Positions 1-8,065 of a stretch of 47,425 bases of DNA are shown in pieces. A model generated the notes under the pieces. The model did no database searches. It saw only the letters and a list, made by a program, of their open reading frames with translations, and was not told where the DNA came from. Source of the DNA: Hyphomonadaceae bacterium (lineage in GTDB: Bacteria > Pseudomonadota > Alphaproteobacteria > Caulobacterales > Hyphomonadaceae). Position 1 is the first letter of the stretch; the number at the start of each line of letters is the position of its first letter. The stretch covers positions 1 through 47,425 of the forward strand of contig CANJIL010000020.1 of the NCBI GenBank assembly GCA_947474455.1, given 5' to 3'. The translations under genes and the position numbers were made by a program.

Positions 1-185
1 GAGTCGGATTCGCTGGCTTTAAGCTTGTCGAGCAGGTCCTGGCTGATATTGCCCTCGCCTTCGGCGGTTTCGCCCGCGGCGAGCACTTTCTTCGCGGCGT
101 CATCGGCCGCCGTCCCGGGGGCAAAGGATTTGTCGCAGGCGCTCAGCGCTAGGACCGCAGCAAGGGCAATGGAAATACGGTACAT
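1..185 (-). CDS. Small lipoprotein, 3' end outside the window
   Basis: Reading leftward from ATG at 185, the frame stays open to the window edge (61 codons visible). It begins MYRISIALAAVLALSACDKS, a short positive N-terminus, a hydrophobic core and a lipobox LSAC, so the mature protein should be lipid-anchored at Cys17. The visible remainder is Ala/Asp/Glu/Lys-rich and probably alpha-helical, without a domain I recognise. The gene lies upstream of nothing visible on its strand and is separated from rpmJ by about 100 bases. Function is unknown. The lipoprotein call rests on the signal sequence only. Confidence 0.7.
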   Translation of the reverse strand, partial: MYRISIALAAVLALSACDKSFAPGTAADDAAKKVLAAGETAEGEGNISQDLLDKLKASESD

Positions 186-286
186 GGCTCCACTATGCTG
201 GGCTCGGATCGGGCGGGCAAGCGTCCGCTGCGGCTATGCGAGCATTGGACGACTTCAATTGCCTGAGAGGCCCGAAAAAGAGCCAG

Positions 287-412
287 TTAGCCTTGTTTCG
301 CTTTGAAGCGCGGGTCGGTCTTGTTGATGATGTACACGCGGCCCCGGCGGCGAACCACTTTGCAGTCGCGGTGACGGCCCTTCAGCGATTTCAGCGAGGA
401 ACGGACTTTCAT
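287..412 (-). CDS. rpmJ: 50S ribosomal protein L36 (41 residues)
   Basis: A 41-codon gene encodes [20 protein letters not shown] followed by [21 protein letters not shown]. This matches the short, very basic large-subunit ribosomal protein L36 over its whole length. It is the form lacking the four-ligand zinc ribbon: only one Cys (Cys17) is present, as is usual for alphaproteobacterial and YkgO-type L36. The KxLKGRHRD and GRVYxINK segments are the family hallmarks. It stands alone, which is common for this version of the gene, and diverges from the lytic transglycosylase gene at 616. Confidence 0.95.
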   Translation of the reverse strand: MKVRSSLKSLKGRHRDCKVVRRRGRVYIINKTDPRFKAKQG

Positions 413-516
413 GGGGCCAACGCGGGGTCTGGAATTGGGGAACGGGGCATCTAACGGAGGGAACTCCGGGTGTCAACCAGGCTGAGGTTTGCACCACAAC
501 TTGCCGGGCTAACGAC

Positions 517-532
517 GTAAATTAGCCTTAAC
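517..532. promoter_or_regulatory. CtrA-like box upstream of the lytic transglycosylase gene
   Basis: The sequence GTAA-N7-TTAAC (517-520 and 528-532) differs by one base from the CtrA consensus TTAA-N7-TTAAC of Caulobacter-type alphaproteobacteria. It lies 84 bases before the transglycosylase ATG at 616, within a divergent region also serving rpmJ. The motif match is visible. Regulation by CtrA is an inference, because short motifs occur by chance. Confidence 0.4.
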
Positions 533-615
533 GATCGTGCGTCATTCATGAAAGTCCTGCCAACTTGCCGCAGGATTTCATGGTAGGATCTACTGGCGTG
601 CCCCGGAGGCTGTTG

Positions 616-1947
616 ATGATGTCACTCCGATCCATGCGCTGGGCTGTCACCGGGGTCGCCCTCGGACTGGCGCTGGCGGCGTGCGAAAGCACGAAGGTGG
701 CTGGGAACTCCGGTCCTCCGAAATCGCCGCCGTCCTCGCCTGCTCCCCCGTCTTCGAGCGAGGGCGCGTCGGGCCGCGCCTTCTCGTTTGCGAGCTCGGG
801 CGACACGTCTTTCGACGCCTGGCGGACGCAGTTCGCGGCCAAGGCGGATGGCGCAGGGCGGAACGATGCGATTATCAGGTCGGTGCTGGATGGGCTCGTA
901 CCGGTCGAGCAGACAGTGCAGACGCAGTCGTTCGACAACCAGGCCGAGTTCGTGAAGCCGATCTGGGATTACGCCAAGACGGCGGTGTCGCCGACGCGGA
1001 TCACCAACGGTCAGGCAAAGCTGGCGGAGAACGCTGCGATCTTCGAAGCTATCGAGGCGTCGTATGCGCCGCCGCGGGAGATTGTGTCGGCGATCTGGGG
1101 CATGGAGACCAGCTATGGCAGCTTCATCGGCAAGGATGATGCGCCGCGCGTGCTGGCGAGCCAGGCGGCGATGGGACGGCGCAGGGATTTCAACGAAGGC
1201 GAGCTGTTGGCGATCATGCAGCTGATCGAGAACGGATCAGCGACGCGCGACCAGTTCCGCAAGGCATCCTTTGCAGGGGCCGTTGGACAGACGCAGTTCA
1301 TGCCCTCGACGCTCCTTCAGCATGGGCGCGACTTCGACAAGGACGGACACAAGGACCTCTGGACCAATGTGGGCGACGCGCTGGCGTCGGCGGCGAACTA
1401 TCTCACCAACTCCGGCTGGAAAGAGGGCCAGCCCTGGGCAGTGGAGACGCGCATTCCCGAGCCGTTCGATTATTCGGTCGGCGACGGGCGGAAGCTTTCG
1501 GTGGCGGCCTGGAAAGGCCTGGGCCTGACGCCGGCGGCGGCGCCGGAGCTTGCCAATTCCGATGCTCTGCAGGCGGAGCTTTTCCTGCCGGCGGGATCGT
1601 ATGGGCCGGCCTTCCTGCTGTTCGACAATTTCGGCGTCATCAAGCGCTACAACAATGCCGACAGCTATGCGCTGGCGGTTGGACTGCTGGCGGATCGCCT
1701 TGCCGGGCGGCCGGATCTTTCGCGGCCGTGGCCGAGCGACATCGTGATGCTGACGCAGCAACAGGCGAAGGATTTGCAAACGGCCTTGAACAAGCTGAAC
1801 CACTCGGCGGGCGTGGTGGACGGCATCATCGGACGCGGCACGCGCAGCGCTCTGCAGAAGTTCCAGAAGGAAAAGGGCTTTGTCGCGGACGGCTTCCCGA
1901 CGGTGGCGATGCTGGACGCTGTGCTGCTGGCGGCAAATGACGCCTGA
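616..1947 (+). CDS. Lytic murein transglycosylase, MltB/SLT_2 family with C-terminal peptidoglycan-binding domain
   Basis: The enzyme cleaves the MurNAc-GlcNAc bond of peptidoglycan non-hydrolytically. The 443-residue product starts with a hydrophobic signal ending in a lipobox (LAAC), then a Ser/Pro-rich linker. The catalytic SLT_2 domain spans roughly residues 60-350, with the catalytic Glu in WGMETSYG and the family signature GAVGQTQFMPST. A PG_binding_1 domain follows at about 375-440 (LNKLNHSAGVVDG, GTRSALQKFQ). I chose ATG 616 because GGAGG at 605-609 is well spaced from it; an in-frame ATG at 565 has no such site. It is probably an outer-membrane lipoprotein acting in the periplasm. 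A CtrA-like box at 517-532 hints at cell-cycle control. Confidence 0.9.
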   Translation: MMSLRSMRWAVTGVALGLALAACESTKVAGNSGPPKSPPSSPAPPSSSEGASGRAFSFASSGDTSFDAWRTQFAAKADGAGRNDAIIRSVLDGLVPVEQTVQTQSFDNQAEFVKPIWDYAKTAVSPTRITNGQAKLAENAAIFEAIEASYAPPREIVSAIWGMETSYGSFIGKDDAPRVLASQAAMGRRRDFNEGELLAIMQLIENGSATRDQFRKASFAGAVGQTQFMPSTLLQHGRDFDKDGHKDLWTNVGDALASAANYLTNSGWKEGQPWAVETRIPEPFDYSVGDGRKLSVAAWKGLGLTPAAAPELANSDALQAELFLPAGSYGPAFLLFDNFGVIKRYNNADSYALAVGLLADRLAGRPDLSRPWPSDIVMLTQQQAKDLQTALNKLNHSAGVVDGIIGRGTRSALQKFQKEKGFVADGFPTVAMLDAVLLAANDA

Positions 1948-2025
1948 CGTGCACGTCGCCTGAGTTCCATCGGAACGTCTTGAACCTGCGCACGTTCGAC
2001 TCCCGCAATTGATGGGAGATCAGTG

Positions 2026-2295
2026 ATGGCTGTGCAGGAAACCCGCTCAAGCGGCGGCAACGGCTTTTTGTACTTCGCGATCGGCGCGCTGATTGTGGCG
2101 GTCGGCGTGCTGGCGTGGATGTTCTACAAGGGCGAGACCAATCGCGCCAGCGAAGGCACGGCGCTTGAGCGTGTGGCCGACAGTGTGAGTGATGCGGCAG
2201 ACGATATCGGCGACAGCGCGCGCGATGCGGCCCGCAACATTCCCCACCCCATGCCTGCCCCGGCCCCGGCGCGGCCGCCTGCGACGCCGGGTTGA
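2026..2295 (+). CDS. Small membrane-anchored protein of unknown function
   Basis: The 89-residue product has a short N-terminal cytoplasmic stretch. One transmembrane helix follows at about residues 14-35 (FLYFAIGALIVAVGVLAWMF). Next comes a charged, probably amphipathic Ala/Asp helix (VADSVSDAADDIGDSARDAA) and a Pro-rich tail. GGGAGA at 2014-2019 sets the start at ATG 2026 rather than the GTG three bases upstream. It lies 78 bases after the transglycosylase gene on the same strand and is closed by the terminator at 2325-2350, so the two may be co-transcribed. No known family is evident to me. Confidence 0.75.
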   Translation: MAVQETRSSGGNGFLYFAIGALIVAVGVLAWMFYKGETNRASEGTALERVADSVSDAADDIGDSARDAARNIPHPMPAPAPARPPATPG

Positions 2296-2324
2296 GCTGA
2301 ACTCTACTGAGTGACGGGAAGAGT

Positions 2325-2350
2325 CGCGCCGGATCTCCGGCGCGGTTTTT
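2325..2350 (+). terminator. Rho-independent terminator after the small membrane protein gene
   Basis: A perfect 8-bp stem CGCGCCGG/CCGGCGCG (2325-2332 and 2337-2344) with loop ATCT is followed by G and five T. It ends the plus-strand unit 616-2295. The convergent gene's stop codon begins directly at 2351. Confidence 0.85.
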
Positions 2351-5287
2351 CTATTCCAGCGTGAAGACGCCCACTTCCATTTCGCCGCGATCTTCCGCCG
2401 GCATTTCGAGGTCGATGAGCTCCTCGCTCTGGCTGGGGCGGCCGAAATTGCGGATCAGACGGACGGTGAGCGTGGAGGGACCGTTAGGGTTGGTGCGATC
2501 CGACGCGAAGGTCTTGGCGCGGACTTCGTATTTGCCCGAGTTGGCGCGGCGGATGATGTATTCCTCGGGGCCGTATCCATTAGTGACGTCGCCCGAGAGC
2601 TTTCCGCCCCAGGGCGACAGCGGATAGGAATAACCGACTTTTGCGCCTTTCGGCTCGCTGACCCAGAGGTCGAGGTCGGTGCGCGGGGTGTTCCATTCCA
2701 TGACCACGCGGACATCCGTGTCGAGCAGCGCGACGAGGCGCGGATCGAGCGCAGTGGATGAGCCGCCCATTGCCTTCAGCTTGGCAAGCGCAGCGTTCGC
2801 TTCCATGAGGGCGACGGTTTCGAAGCCACGTGCCGACACATCCGTGACGGTCGTCGCGGACTTCGCAAGGAGTTCGATGGCGCGACTGAGATCGGCTTTA
2901 GCGGCATCCTGCGTGGCGGCGTATTTCGCGCGTTCGATCAGCGCGAGCGCGAGCGTGCGCATCGGCTGCGGGCGATCGGTTTCGCGCTCCATCAGGCGTT
3001 CGAGCAGCCAGATGGCGCGGTCGTAGCTACCGTAGCGCAGGAGGCGGGCGGCGACAATGGCGAGTGTCTGGTTGTCGCGCGTGGGCACGTCGAGCGCGGC
3101 CTCGATGGCGCGGCGGGCTTCTTCCTTGCGGCCGGCGCGCCAGTACCATTCGGCGAGGTCGAACCAGAAGAGCGGGATGAGACCCTGCTCCTTCATCTCC
3201 TTGTCGATGGTGCGCTCGTAGTCTGCGCCGGCCTTGTCGAGGCGGTCGAGATAGGGCCGGTCTGCGTTCCAGTCGGCGACCTCGATCGTGCCGGCGCGGC
3301 CAGCGTCGGCTGAGGCCTCACCGGCTTCAGCTTCATCCGCAACGACCTCGCCCACGACGGCACTTTCGGCAGACGCCTGTGCGCGCGCGCCAGTGACGAC
3401 AATATCCTGCGCGGGCGCCGCCGGCGGCGGGGGCGGCGCGGCCATGCTGGGGCGCGGGGCGTTGTCGCGGTCGCGTGTTGAGTTTGCGGCAAGTTTCTTC
3501 TCGGATTCGGGGACCGTGCCGTCGAACTTCTTGTCCCACCACAATTTCTGGGCGTCCCACATGGCGACGACCTGGGTGAGGCGGCCTTCCTGCGCTGTAC
3601 GTTCGGCGCGGTCGGCGTCGGCGCGGAGTTCGGCGTACTGGGCCTGAAGGGGCTTGGGATAGTTGCTCGGCGGGGCGATGTCCGACTGGACATAGTCGTT
3701 GGGCGTTTCGAGGACGACGAACGATGCCTGCGGCGTCGCAACGTTGTAGCGGCGGGCCATGGCGGCGAGATCGTCGGGCTTCTTCTCGGTGGCTTCGACG
3801 CCGAGACGCTGGCGGGCCCAGAGCGCGCCGGGGCCGGCGAAGGTCGGCGTGCGGTTGGAGCTGGCTGTGAAGCGGCGGGGGGCCGCCTCCCCGGCCATGC
3901 TGACGAGGACGAGACCGTCCGCCGGGAGCGGGCCTACGATGTGGAAGCTGCGCGGATCGGAGGCGAGGCGTACGGCCGCAATCGCTTTTCCGGCGCTGTC
4001 GGTCACCGTAGTGATGGCGGCGTCGGGACGCGTGATGCGGGTGAGAACTTCGGCGCTGTTTGATTTCGTCAGCGTGGCGAAGACGCCGCCCGAACGGTCT
4101 GCGATGTCAGAGAGCCAGGCAGCGTCGCTTTCAGGGCCGCTGGAGATTGCGGTGACGGCGCATGGGAGCTTGAAGCCGGAGCGGTCGTCGATCGAGACGC
4201 GGCCGTCGGAGAACATCAGGCAGTCGGCGCCGGCCGCGACGCGCACGCCGTCGAGCGTCATGTAGCTCGTCCCGCCGCGATAGCGGACCTCGGTGAGCTT
4301 TTGAGCGAGCTGGTCGGCGGCGACATCCATGGTTTCGGCCTTGGCGCTGTCGAACAGGGTGACGGCGATGCGGCGGGCGCCGCGGCGCAGCGCCATGTCC
4401 TGCGCGAGTTTCGCTTCGGCTTGGAGTTCGTCGTCGGTGCGGGAGACGGAGCGGTCCCAGAAGATGTGAAGGGGGCCGCGCTGCGAGCTTGTGGCGCGGG
4501 CGGCGGGTGCGGTGATGTCGAAGAAGCGTTCGGCGCCCGGGTGCTGGCTCACCAGCATCGGCTGACTGCGGCTGGCGACGGCGAGGCGGAGCGGACCTTT
4601 CAGTGCGACGTTTTCGGCCTCGATTGTCCGCCCGGATGACGGCAGGCCTTGCGGCAGGGCTAGGATGTTGGCTCCGCCGTCTATGGCGAGCCTGAAGCGC
4701 TTGACCTTGTCGCCGACGGACAGTGGCAGCGAATAGCCGGTGGCGGGATCGAACAGGCTGACCATGCGCAGGCGGATGATGCGCGAACCCTTGGCCGGAA
4801 TCGGGAAGATACGGGCTTCGAAGCGGTCGCTGTAGTCGACTTCGGCGAGACCCGGATCGATCCGGACGGCGACGCGGCGCTGGTAGGCTTCGGCCGCCTT
4901 GTACTTCGTCTCCAGCACGCCATCGATCAGCGTGCCGTTGATGTCGAGGGCATAGCCGGTGATGACCGCGCCGCGCGCCATGTTGAGCTGGAACTGACCT
5001 TCGAGGATTTCGTTCGTCGGGTTTTCGAAGGCGACAGTGACCGTGGTTTCAGCGATGTCGCCGCGCACGTCGACGCCCACCTCGAGGGAGGAGATGGCGA
5101 GGTCGCGTTTTGTGGCTTCGCTGCGTATGCCGGTGAGGTAGGCGGTGAGCGTGGGACCGGCGCGTTCCTGTTCCGCCTTCTGCTCCTTCACCACACTCGC
5201 CTGCTGCTGGGCGCTTGCAGCGCAGCTCTGGAGCAGCATCAAGGCTGAAACCGCAGCGAGCAGTTTCGTCGTCAGGCGGGTTTTCAT
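2351..5287 (-). CDS. VIT and von Willebrand A domain protein with C-terminal DUF2135
   Basis: The 978-residue product (start ATG 5287, preceded by GGGGGA) has an N-terminal signal; LQSC near residue 20 could be a lipobox, so it is exported or lipid-anchored. Domains in order are a VIT (inter-alpha-trypsin inhibitor) domain at about 40-170, a VWA domain at about 270-440 with a DxSxS metal site (DRSVS), and a low-complexity Ala/Pro/Asp/Glu linker near 620-680. A helical TPR-like region follows at about 690-850, then a DUF2135/YfaP-type beta domain near the C-terminus (TDLDLWVSEPKGAKVGYSY). VIT-VWA proteins are generally thought to mediate protein contacts; no enzyme motif is seen. It is convergent with the unit before it and divergent from the peptidase gene at 5652. 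Confidence 0.85.
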   Translation of the reverse strand: MKTRLTTKLLAAVSALMLLQSCAASAQQQASVVKEQKAEQERAGPTLTAYLTGIRSEATKRDLAISSLEVGVDVRGDIAETTVTVAFENPTNEILEGQFQLNMARGAVITGYALDINGTLIDGVLETKYKAAEAYQRRVAVRIDPGLAEVDYSDRFEARIFPIPAKGSRIIRLRMVSLFDPATGYSLPLSVGDKVKRFRLAIDGGANILALPQGLPSSGRTIEAENVALKGPLRLAVASRSQPMLVSQHPGAERFFDITAPAARATSSQRGPLHIFWDRSVSRTDDELQAEAKLAQDMALRRGARRIAVTLFDSAKAETMDVAADQLAQKLTEVRYRGGTSYMTLDGVRVAAGADCLMFSDGRVSIDDRSGFKLPCAVTAISSGPESDAAWLSDIADRSGGVFATLTKSNSAEVLTRITRPDAAITTVTDSAGKAIAAVRLASDPRSFHIVGPLPADGLVLVSMAGEAAPRRFTASSNRTPTFAGPGALWARQRLGVEATEKKPDDLAAMARRYNVATPQASFVVLETPNDYVQSDIAPPSNYPKPLQAQYAELRADADRAERTAQEGRLTQVVAMWDAQKLWWDKKFDGTVPESEKKLAANSTRDRDNAPRPSMAAPPPPPAAPAQDIVVTGARAQASAESAVVGEVVADEAEAGEASADAGRAGTIEVADWNADRPYLDRLDKAGADYERTIDKEMKEQGLIPLFWFDLAEWYWRAGRKEEARRAIEAALDVPTRDNQTLAIVAARLLRYGSYDRAIWLLERLMERETDRPQPMRTLALALIERAKYAATQDAAKADLSRAIELLAKSATTVTDVSARGFETVALMEANAALAKLKAMGGSSTALDPRLVALLDTDVRVVMEWNTPRTDLDLWVSEPKGAKVGYSYPLSPWGGKLSGDVTNGYGPEEYIIRRANSGKYEVRAKTFASDRTNPNGPSTLTVRLIRNFGRPSQSEELIDLEMPAEDRGEMEVGVFTLE

Positions 5288-5651
5288 GGCGCTATCCCCC
5301 ACTGGATTGGCGATGTGAGGTTCGGCTCGCATTCAGGCGCAATAAGGGCTTGATGCAGGCGAACACACGGTTTCGCGAGGACTAATGCGCGCAGCCGACG
5401 GCGTCCACGAATGCGTGCAGGGGTCTCCTATTTGGGTGAATTGTCCTTTACGACGGCTTCGGCGACGGCTTTCGATCTGCCGCTTGGCCGCGCTTTGCGG
5501 CGACAAGCGCGTACATTGAAGGCACGCCGACAAGTATCGCGCTGAAGTGGAAGGACGCTTCTCTGGAGGCCGCGAGGCGCTCCGAGGGTCTCGACGCTGG
5601 CGGGGTTTGAAATCTAGAGTGGCCATCGGTTTCCCGGCGCAGCGGACAAGC
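5288..5651. other. Divergent intergenic region, 364 bases
   Basis: The region separates the VIT/VWA gene (leftward) from the dipeptidyl-peptidase gene (rightward) and should hold both promoters. I find no convincing gene. A 9-base direct repeat CGACGGCTT occurs at 5451-5459 and 5463-5471 (12-base period), of unknown meaning. No good -35/-10 pair or terminator stands out. Confidence 0.5.
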
Positions 5652-7805
5652 ATGCTGAAACTGACGATCAAACGACTGGGCGCAGCTGTTTTGGCGGCGG
5701 CGATTCTTGCGGCGCCGGCGGCGGCGCAATCGAAACTGCCGACGATACCCGGCTATGAGCAGTGGGCGAAGGTGTCGCCGCAGATTGCTGGCGCGGTGAA
5801 AAGCGGCGCGATCAGTGCGGAGTGGGCGGCGGATTCCAGATCATTCGAGTACGGGCTCGATGGGAAGCGCTGGCGGTTTGACGTGTCGGCAAGGCGTAGC
5901 TCGGAAATTTCCACTTCCGCGGAGCCTCCGCCTGCCAGCATTGCGCCGCCGATGACATCGATGGGAACGGTGCTGGCGCGCGGGCGCGGGCGCGACGCCG
6001 ATGTGACGTCACCCGACGGGACACAACGTGCGACCTCCCGCGACTACAATATCTGGATCGTGCCTGCGGCCGGCGGACCGGAAAAGCAGATCACGACCGA
6101 TGGCGGCAAGGACGCTCGCATCCGGCATGGCGTGGGCAGCTATGTCTATCTCGAGGAGTTCGATGTCTCGCAGCCGGTGTGGTGGTCGCCGGACGGCAAG
6201 AAGCTGGCGTGGATGCGCTATGACGAGAGGCAGGTGGACGACTATTTCCTGCAGCTCGACCAGACCCGCACCATGTCGACCATGCTGACGCAGGCGTATC
6301 CGCATCCCGGGACCAACAATCCTGTGGCGGACCTGATGGTCTACGACACGGAGACAGGCGTCACGAAGACAATGAATGTGCGCGACGGCGCGCCGTTCAG
6401 CAACGAGGTGATCGGCCATTATGTCTGGGCGGCGCAGTGGGCCGAGGACGGTTCCGAGGTGCTGGTGCGCCGGGCGGACCGGCTACAAAAGACCATCGAA
6501 CTTGCGGCCTGTTCGGCGGCGACAGCAAAGTGCCGCCCGGTGGTGCGTGAGAGTCGTCCAAACGCCTGGGCGAGCGTCACAGCGCAGCGCTTTCTGGGCG
6601 ATGGCAAGCGCTTCATCTGGATGTCGGAGCGGAGCGACTTCCGCAATTTCTATCTTTACGATCTAAGCGGAAAGCAACTGGCGCAGCTGACGCGCGGCGC
6701 GTTCGACGTGGTCGATATCGTAAAGATCGACGAACGGTCTGGCTGGATCTGGTACAGGGCGCGGTCGGGCGACAACCACATGCTGGTGCAACTGCATCGC
6801 GTGCGTTTCGACGGCAGCGGCGACAGGCGGCTGACTGATCCGAAGCTGACGCATCGGGTCGATGTATCGCCGGATGGCAAGTTCTTCCTCGATGTCGAGC
6901 AGGCGCACGACAAGGCGCCCGTCTCGCGGCTGCGCGACTTCAACGGCAAACTGATTGCCGAGGTTGCGACCAGCGACACAGCCACGTTCGATGGGCTGGG
7001 TCTCAGGAAGGCCGAGTTCTTTACCTATACATCCGCAGACGGACAAACGCCGCTCCAGGGCCAGCTGCAGTTCCCCTCGAATTTCGATCCGGCGAAGAAG
7101 TATCCGATGCTGGTGAGCGTCTATGGCGGGCCGTCATCGACGGGGCTGACGGAAAGCTTCGTAAACGCGCACCCGTTGGCGGAATATGGCTTCCTGATCC
7201 TGAAGCTGGACGCGCGGACCAATGCGGGCCGCGGGCGCAGGATTCTCGATGCGACCTACAAGCAGCTCGGCGTGGCCGAGATCGATGACTTCGCGGCGGG
7301 CATCCGTTCGTTGTGGAGCCGGTCTTATGTCGACCGCGAGCGCGTCGGCATGTTTGGAACCTCGTATGGCGGGACGGTGTCGGCGGCGATGGTCCTGCGT
7401 CATCCCGACGCCGTGCAGGCGGCGTCGGCCAGCTCGCCGGTCACCGATTACCGACTCTACGACACGGCGTATTCCGAGCGGCATCTCGGCCTGCCCCAGA
7501 CCGACGCCGAGGCATACGACCGGGCGGCGCTGCTGCCGCTGGCCGGCCAGTTGAACGGCGACCTGCTGGTCTATTACGGCACCTCGGACGACAATGTTCA
7601 CCCGAAGAACACACTGCAGTTCATCAAGGCGCTTCAGGCAGCGGGCAAGAGCTTCGAAATCCAGGTGGGACCTGACAAGGGGCACACCGGCGTCGACCAG
7701 AGCCGAATGATGGAGTTCTTCATCGAGCGGCTGATTCTTGACTGGCCGGCCGCTTCCGGGCGCTCGCCAACCGGCGGTTCGGGCCCCAGCGCCGACCCGG
7801 GATGA
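5652..7805 (+). CDS. Dipeptidyl-peptidase IV family serine peptidase (S9B)
   Basis: The enzyme releases N-terminal dipeptides from oligopeptides, probably in the periplasm. The 717-residue product starts with a clean signal peptide ending near APAAAQ. An eight-bladed beta-propeller domain (about 60-460) precedes the alpha/beta-hydrolase domain (about 470-700). The catalytic triad is visible: Ser571 in GTSYGG, Asp646 in GTSDDNVHP and His678 in KGHTGVDQ. The Glu168-Glu169 pair (YLEEFDV) corresponds to the double-Glu motif that binds the substrate amino terminus in true DPP-IV enzymes. ATG 5652 is chosen because the signal peptide begins there; the upstream in-frame extension is Arg-rich and unlikely. 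The last 17 or so residues form a Gly/Ser/Pro tail. Confidence 0.93.
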   Translation: MLKLTIKRLGAAVLAAAILAAPAAAQSKLPTIPGYEQWAKVSPQIAGAVKSGAISAEWAADSRSFEYGLDGKRWRFDVSARRSSEISTSAEPPPASIAPPMTSMGTVLARGRGRDADVTSPDGTQRATSRDYNIWIVPAAGGPEKQITTDGGKDARIRHGVGSYVYLEEFDVSQPVWWSPDGKKLAWMRYDERQVDDYFLQLDQTRTMSTMLTQAYPHPGTNNPVADLMVYDTETGVTKTMNVRDGAPFSNEVIGHYVWAAQWAEDGSEVLVRRADRLQKTIELAACSAATAKCRPVVRESRPNAWASVTAQRFLGDGKRFIWMSERSDFRNFYLYDLSGKQLAQLTRGAFDVVDIVKIDERSGWIWYRARSGDNHMLVQLHRVRFDGSGDRRLTDPKLTHRVDVSPDGKFFLDVEQAHDKAPVSRLRDFNGKLIAEVATSDTATFDGLGLRKAEFFTYTSADGQTPLQGQLQFPSNFDPAKKYPMLVSVYGGPSSTGLTESFVNAHPLAEYGFLILKLDARTNAGRGRRILDATYKQLGVAEIDDFAAGIRSLWSRSYVDRERVGMFGTSYGGTVSAAMVLRHPDAVQAASASSPVTDYRLYDTAYSERHLGLPQTDAEAYDRAALLPLAGQLNGDLLVYYGTSDDNVHPKNTLQFIKALQAAGKSFEIQVGPDKGHTGVDQSRMMEFFIERLILDWPAASGRSPTGGSGPSADPG

Positions 7806-8065
7806 CCGGCGGCCCGGCTTGATCAGGTCGAAAATCCTGCGCCAGGGCGGGACCGCACCTGCGGCAAGAGTCAAGTGATTAATTATACAGCGGTTTCCCC
7901 TTTTGCATTTAAGGATATGGCCCAATTGCCTTTTTTCCGTGCTATAGGTCCACAGGGACGGTGCCTTATCCTGATCGGTAAGGATCGCGGTTCGCTGGGG
8001 AGCAATGGGTCCGGCACGGCGCTCCGGGCCCTTCGCGCGACTTACTTGTCTTGTCTCAGGGGTGC

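Noticed and set aside
7875-7890. TTAATTATACA as a CtrA box upstream of opgH
   Set aside because: The first half TTAA is present but the second half-site at the required spacing is GCGG, not TTAA.
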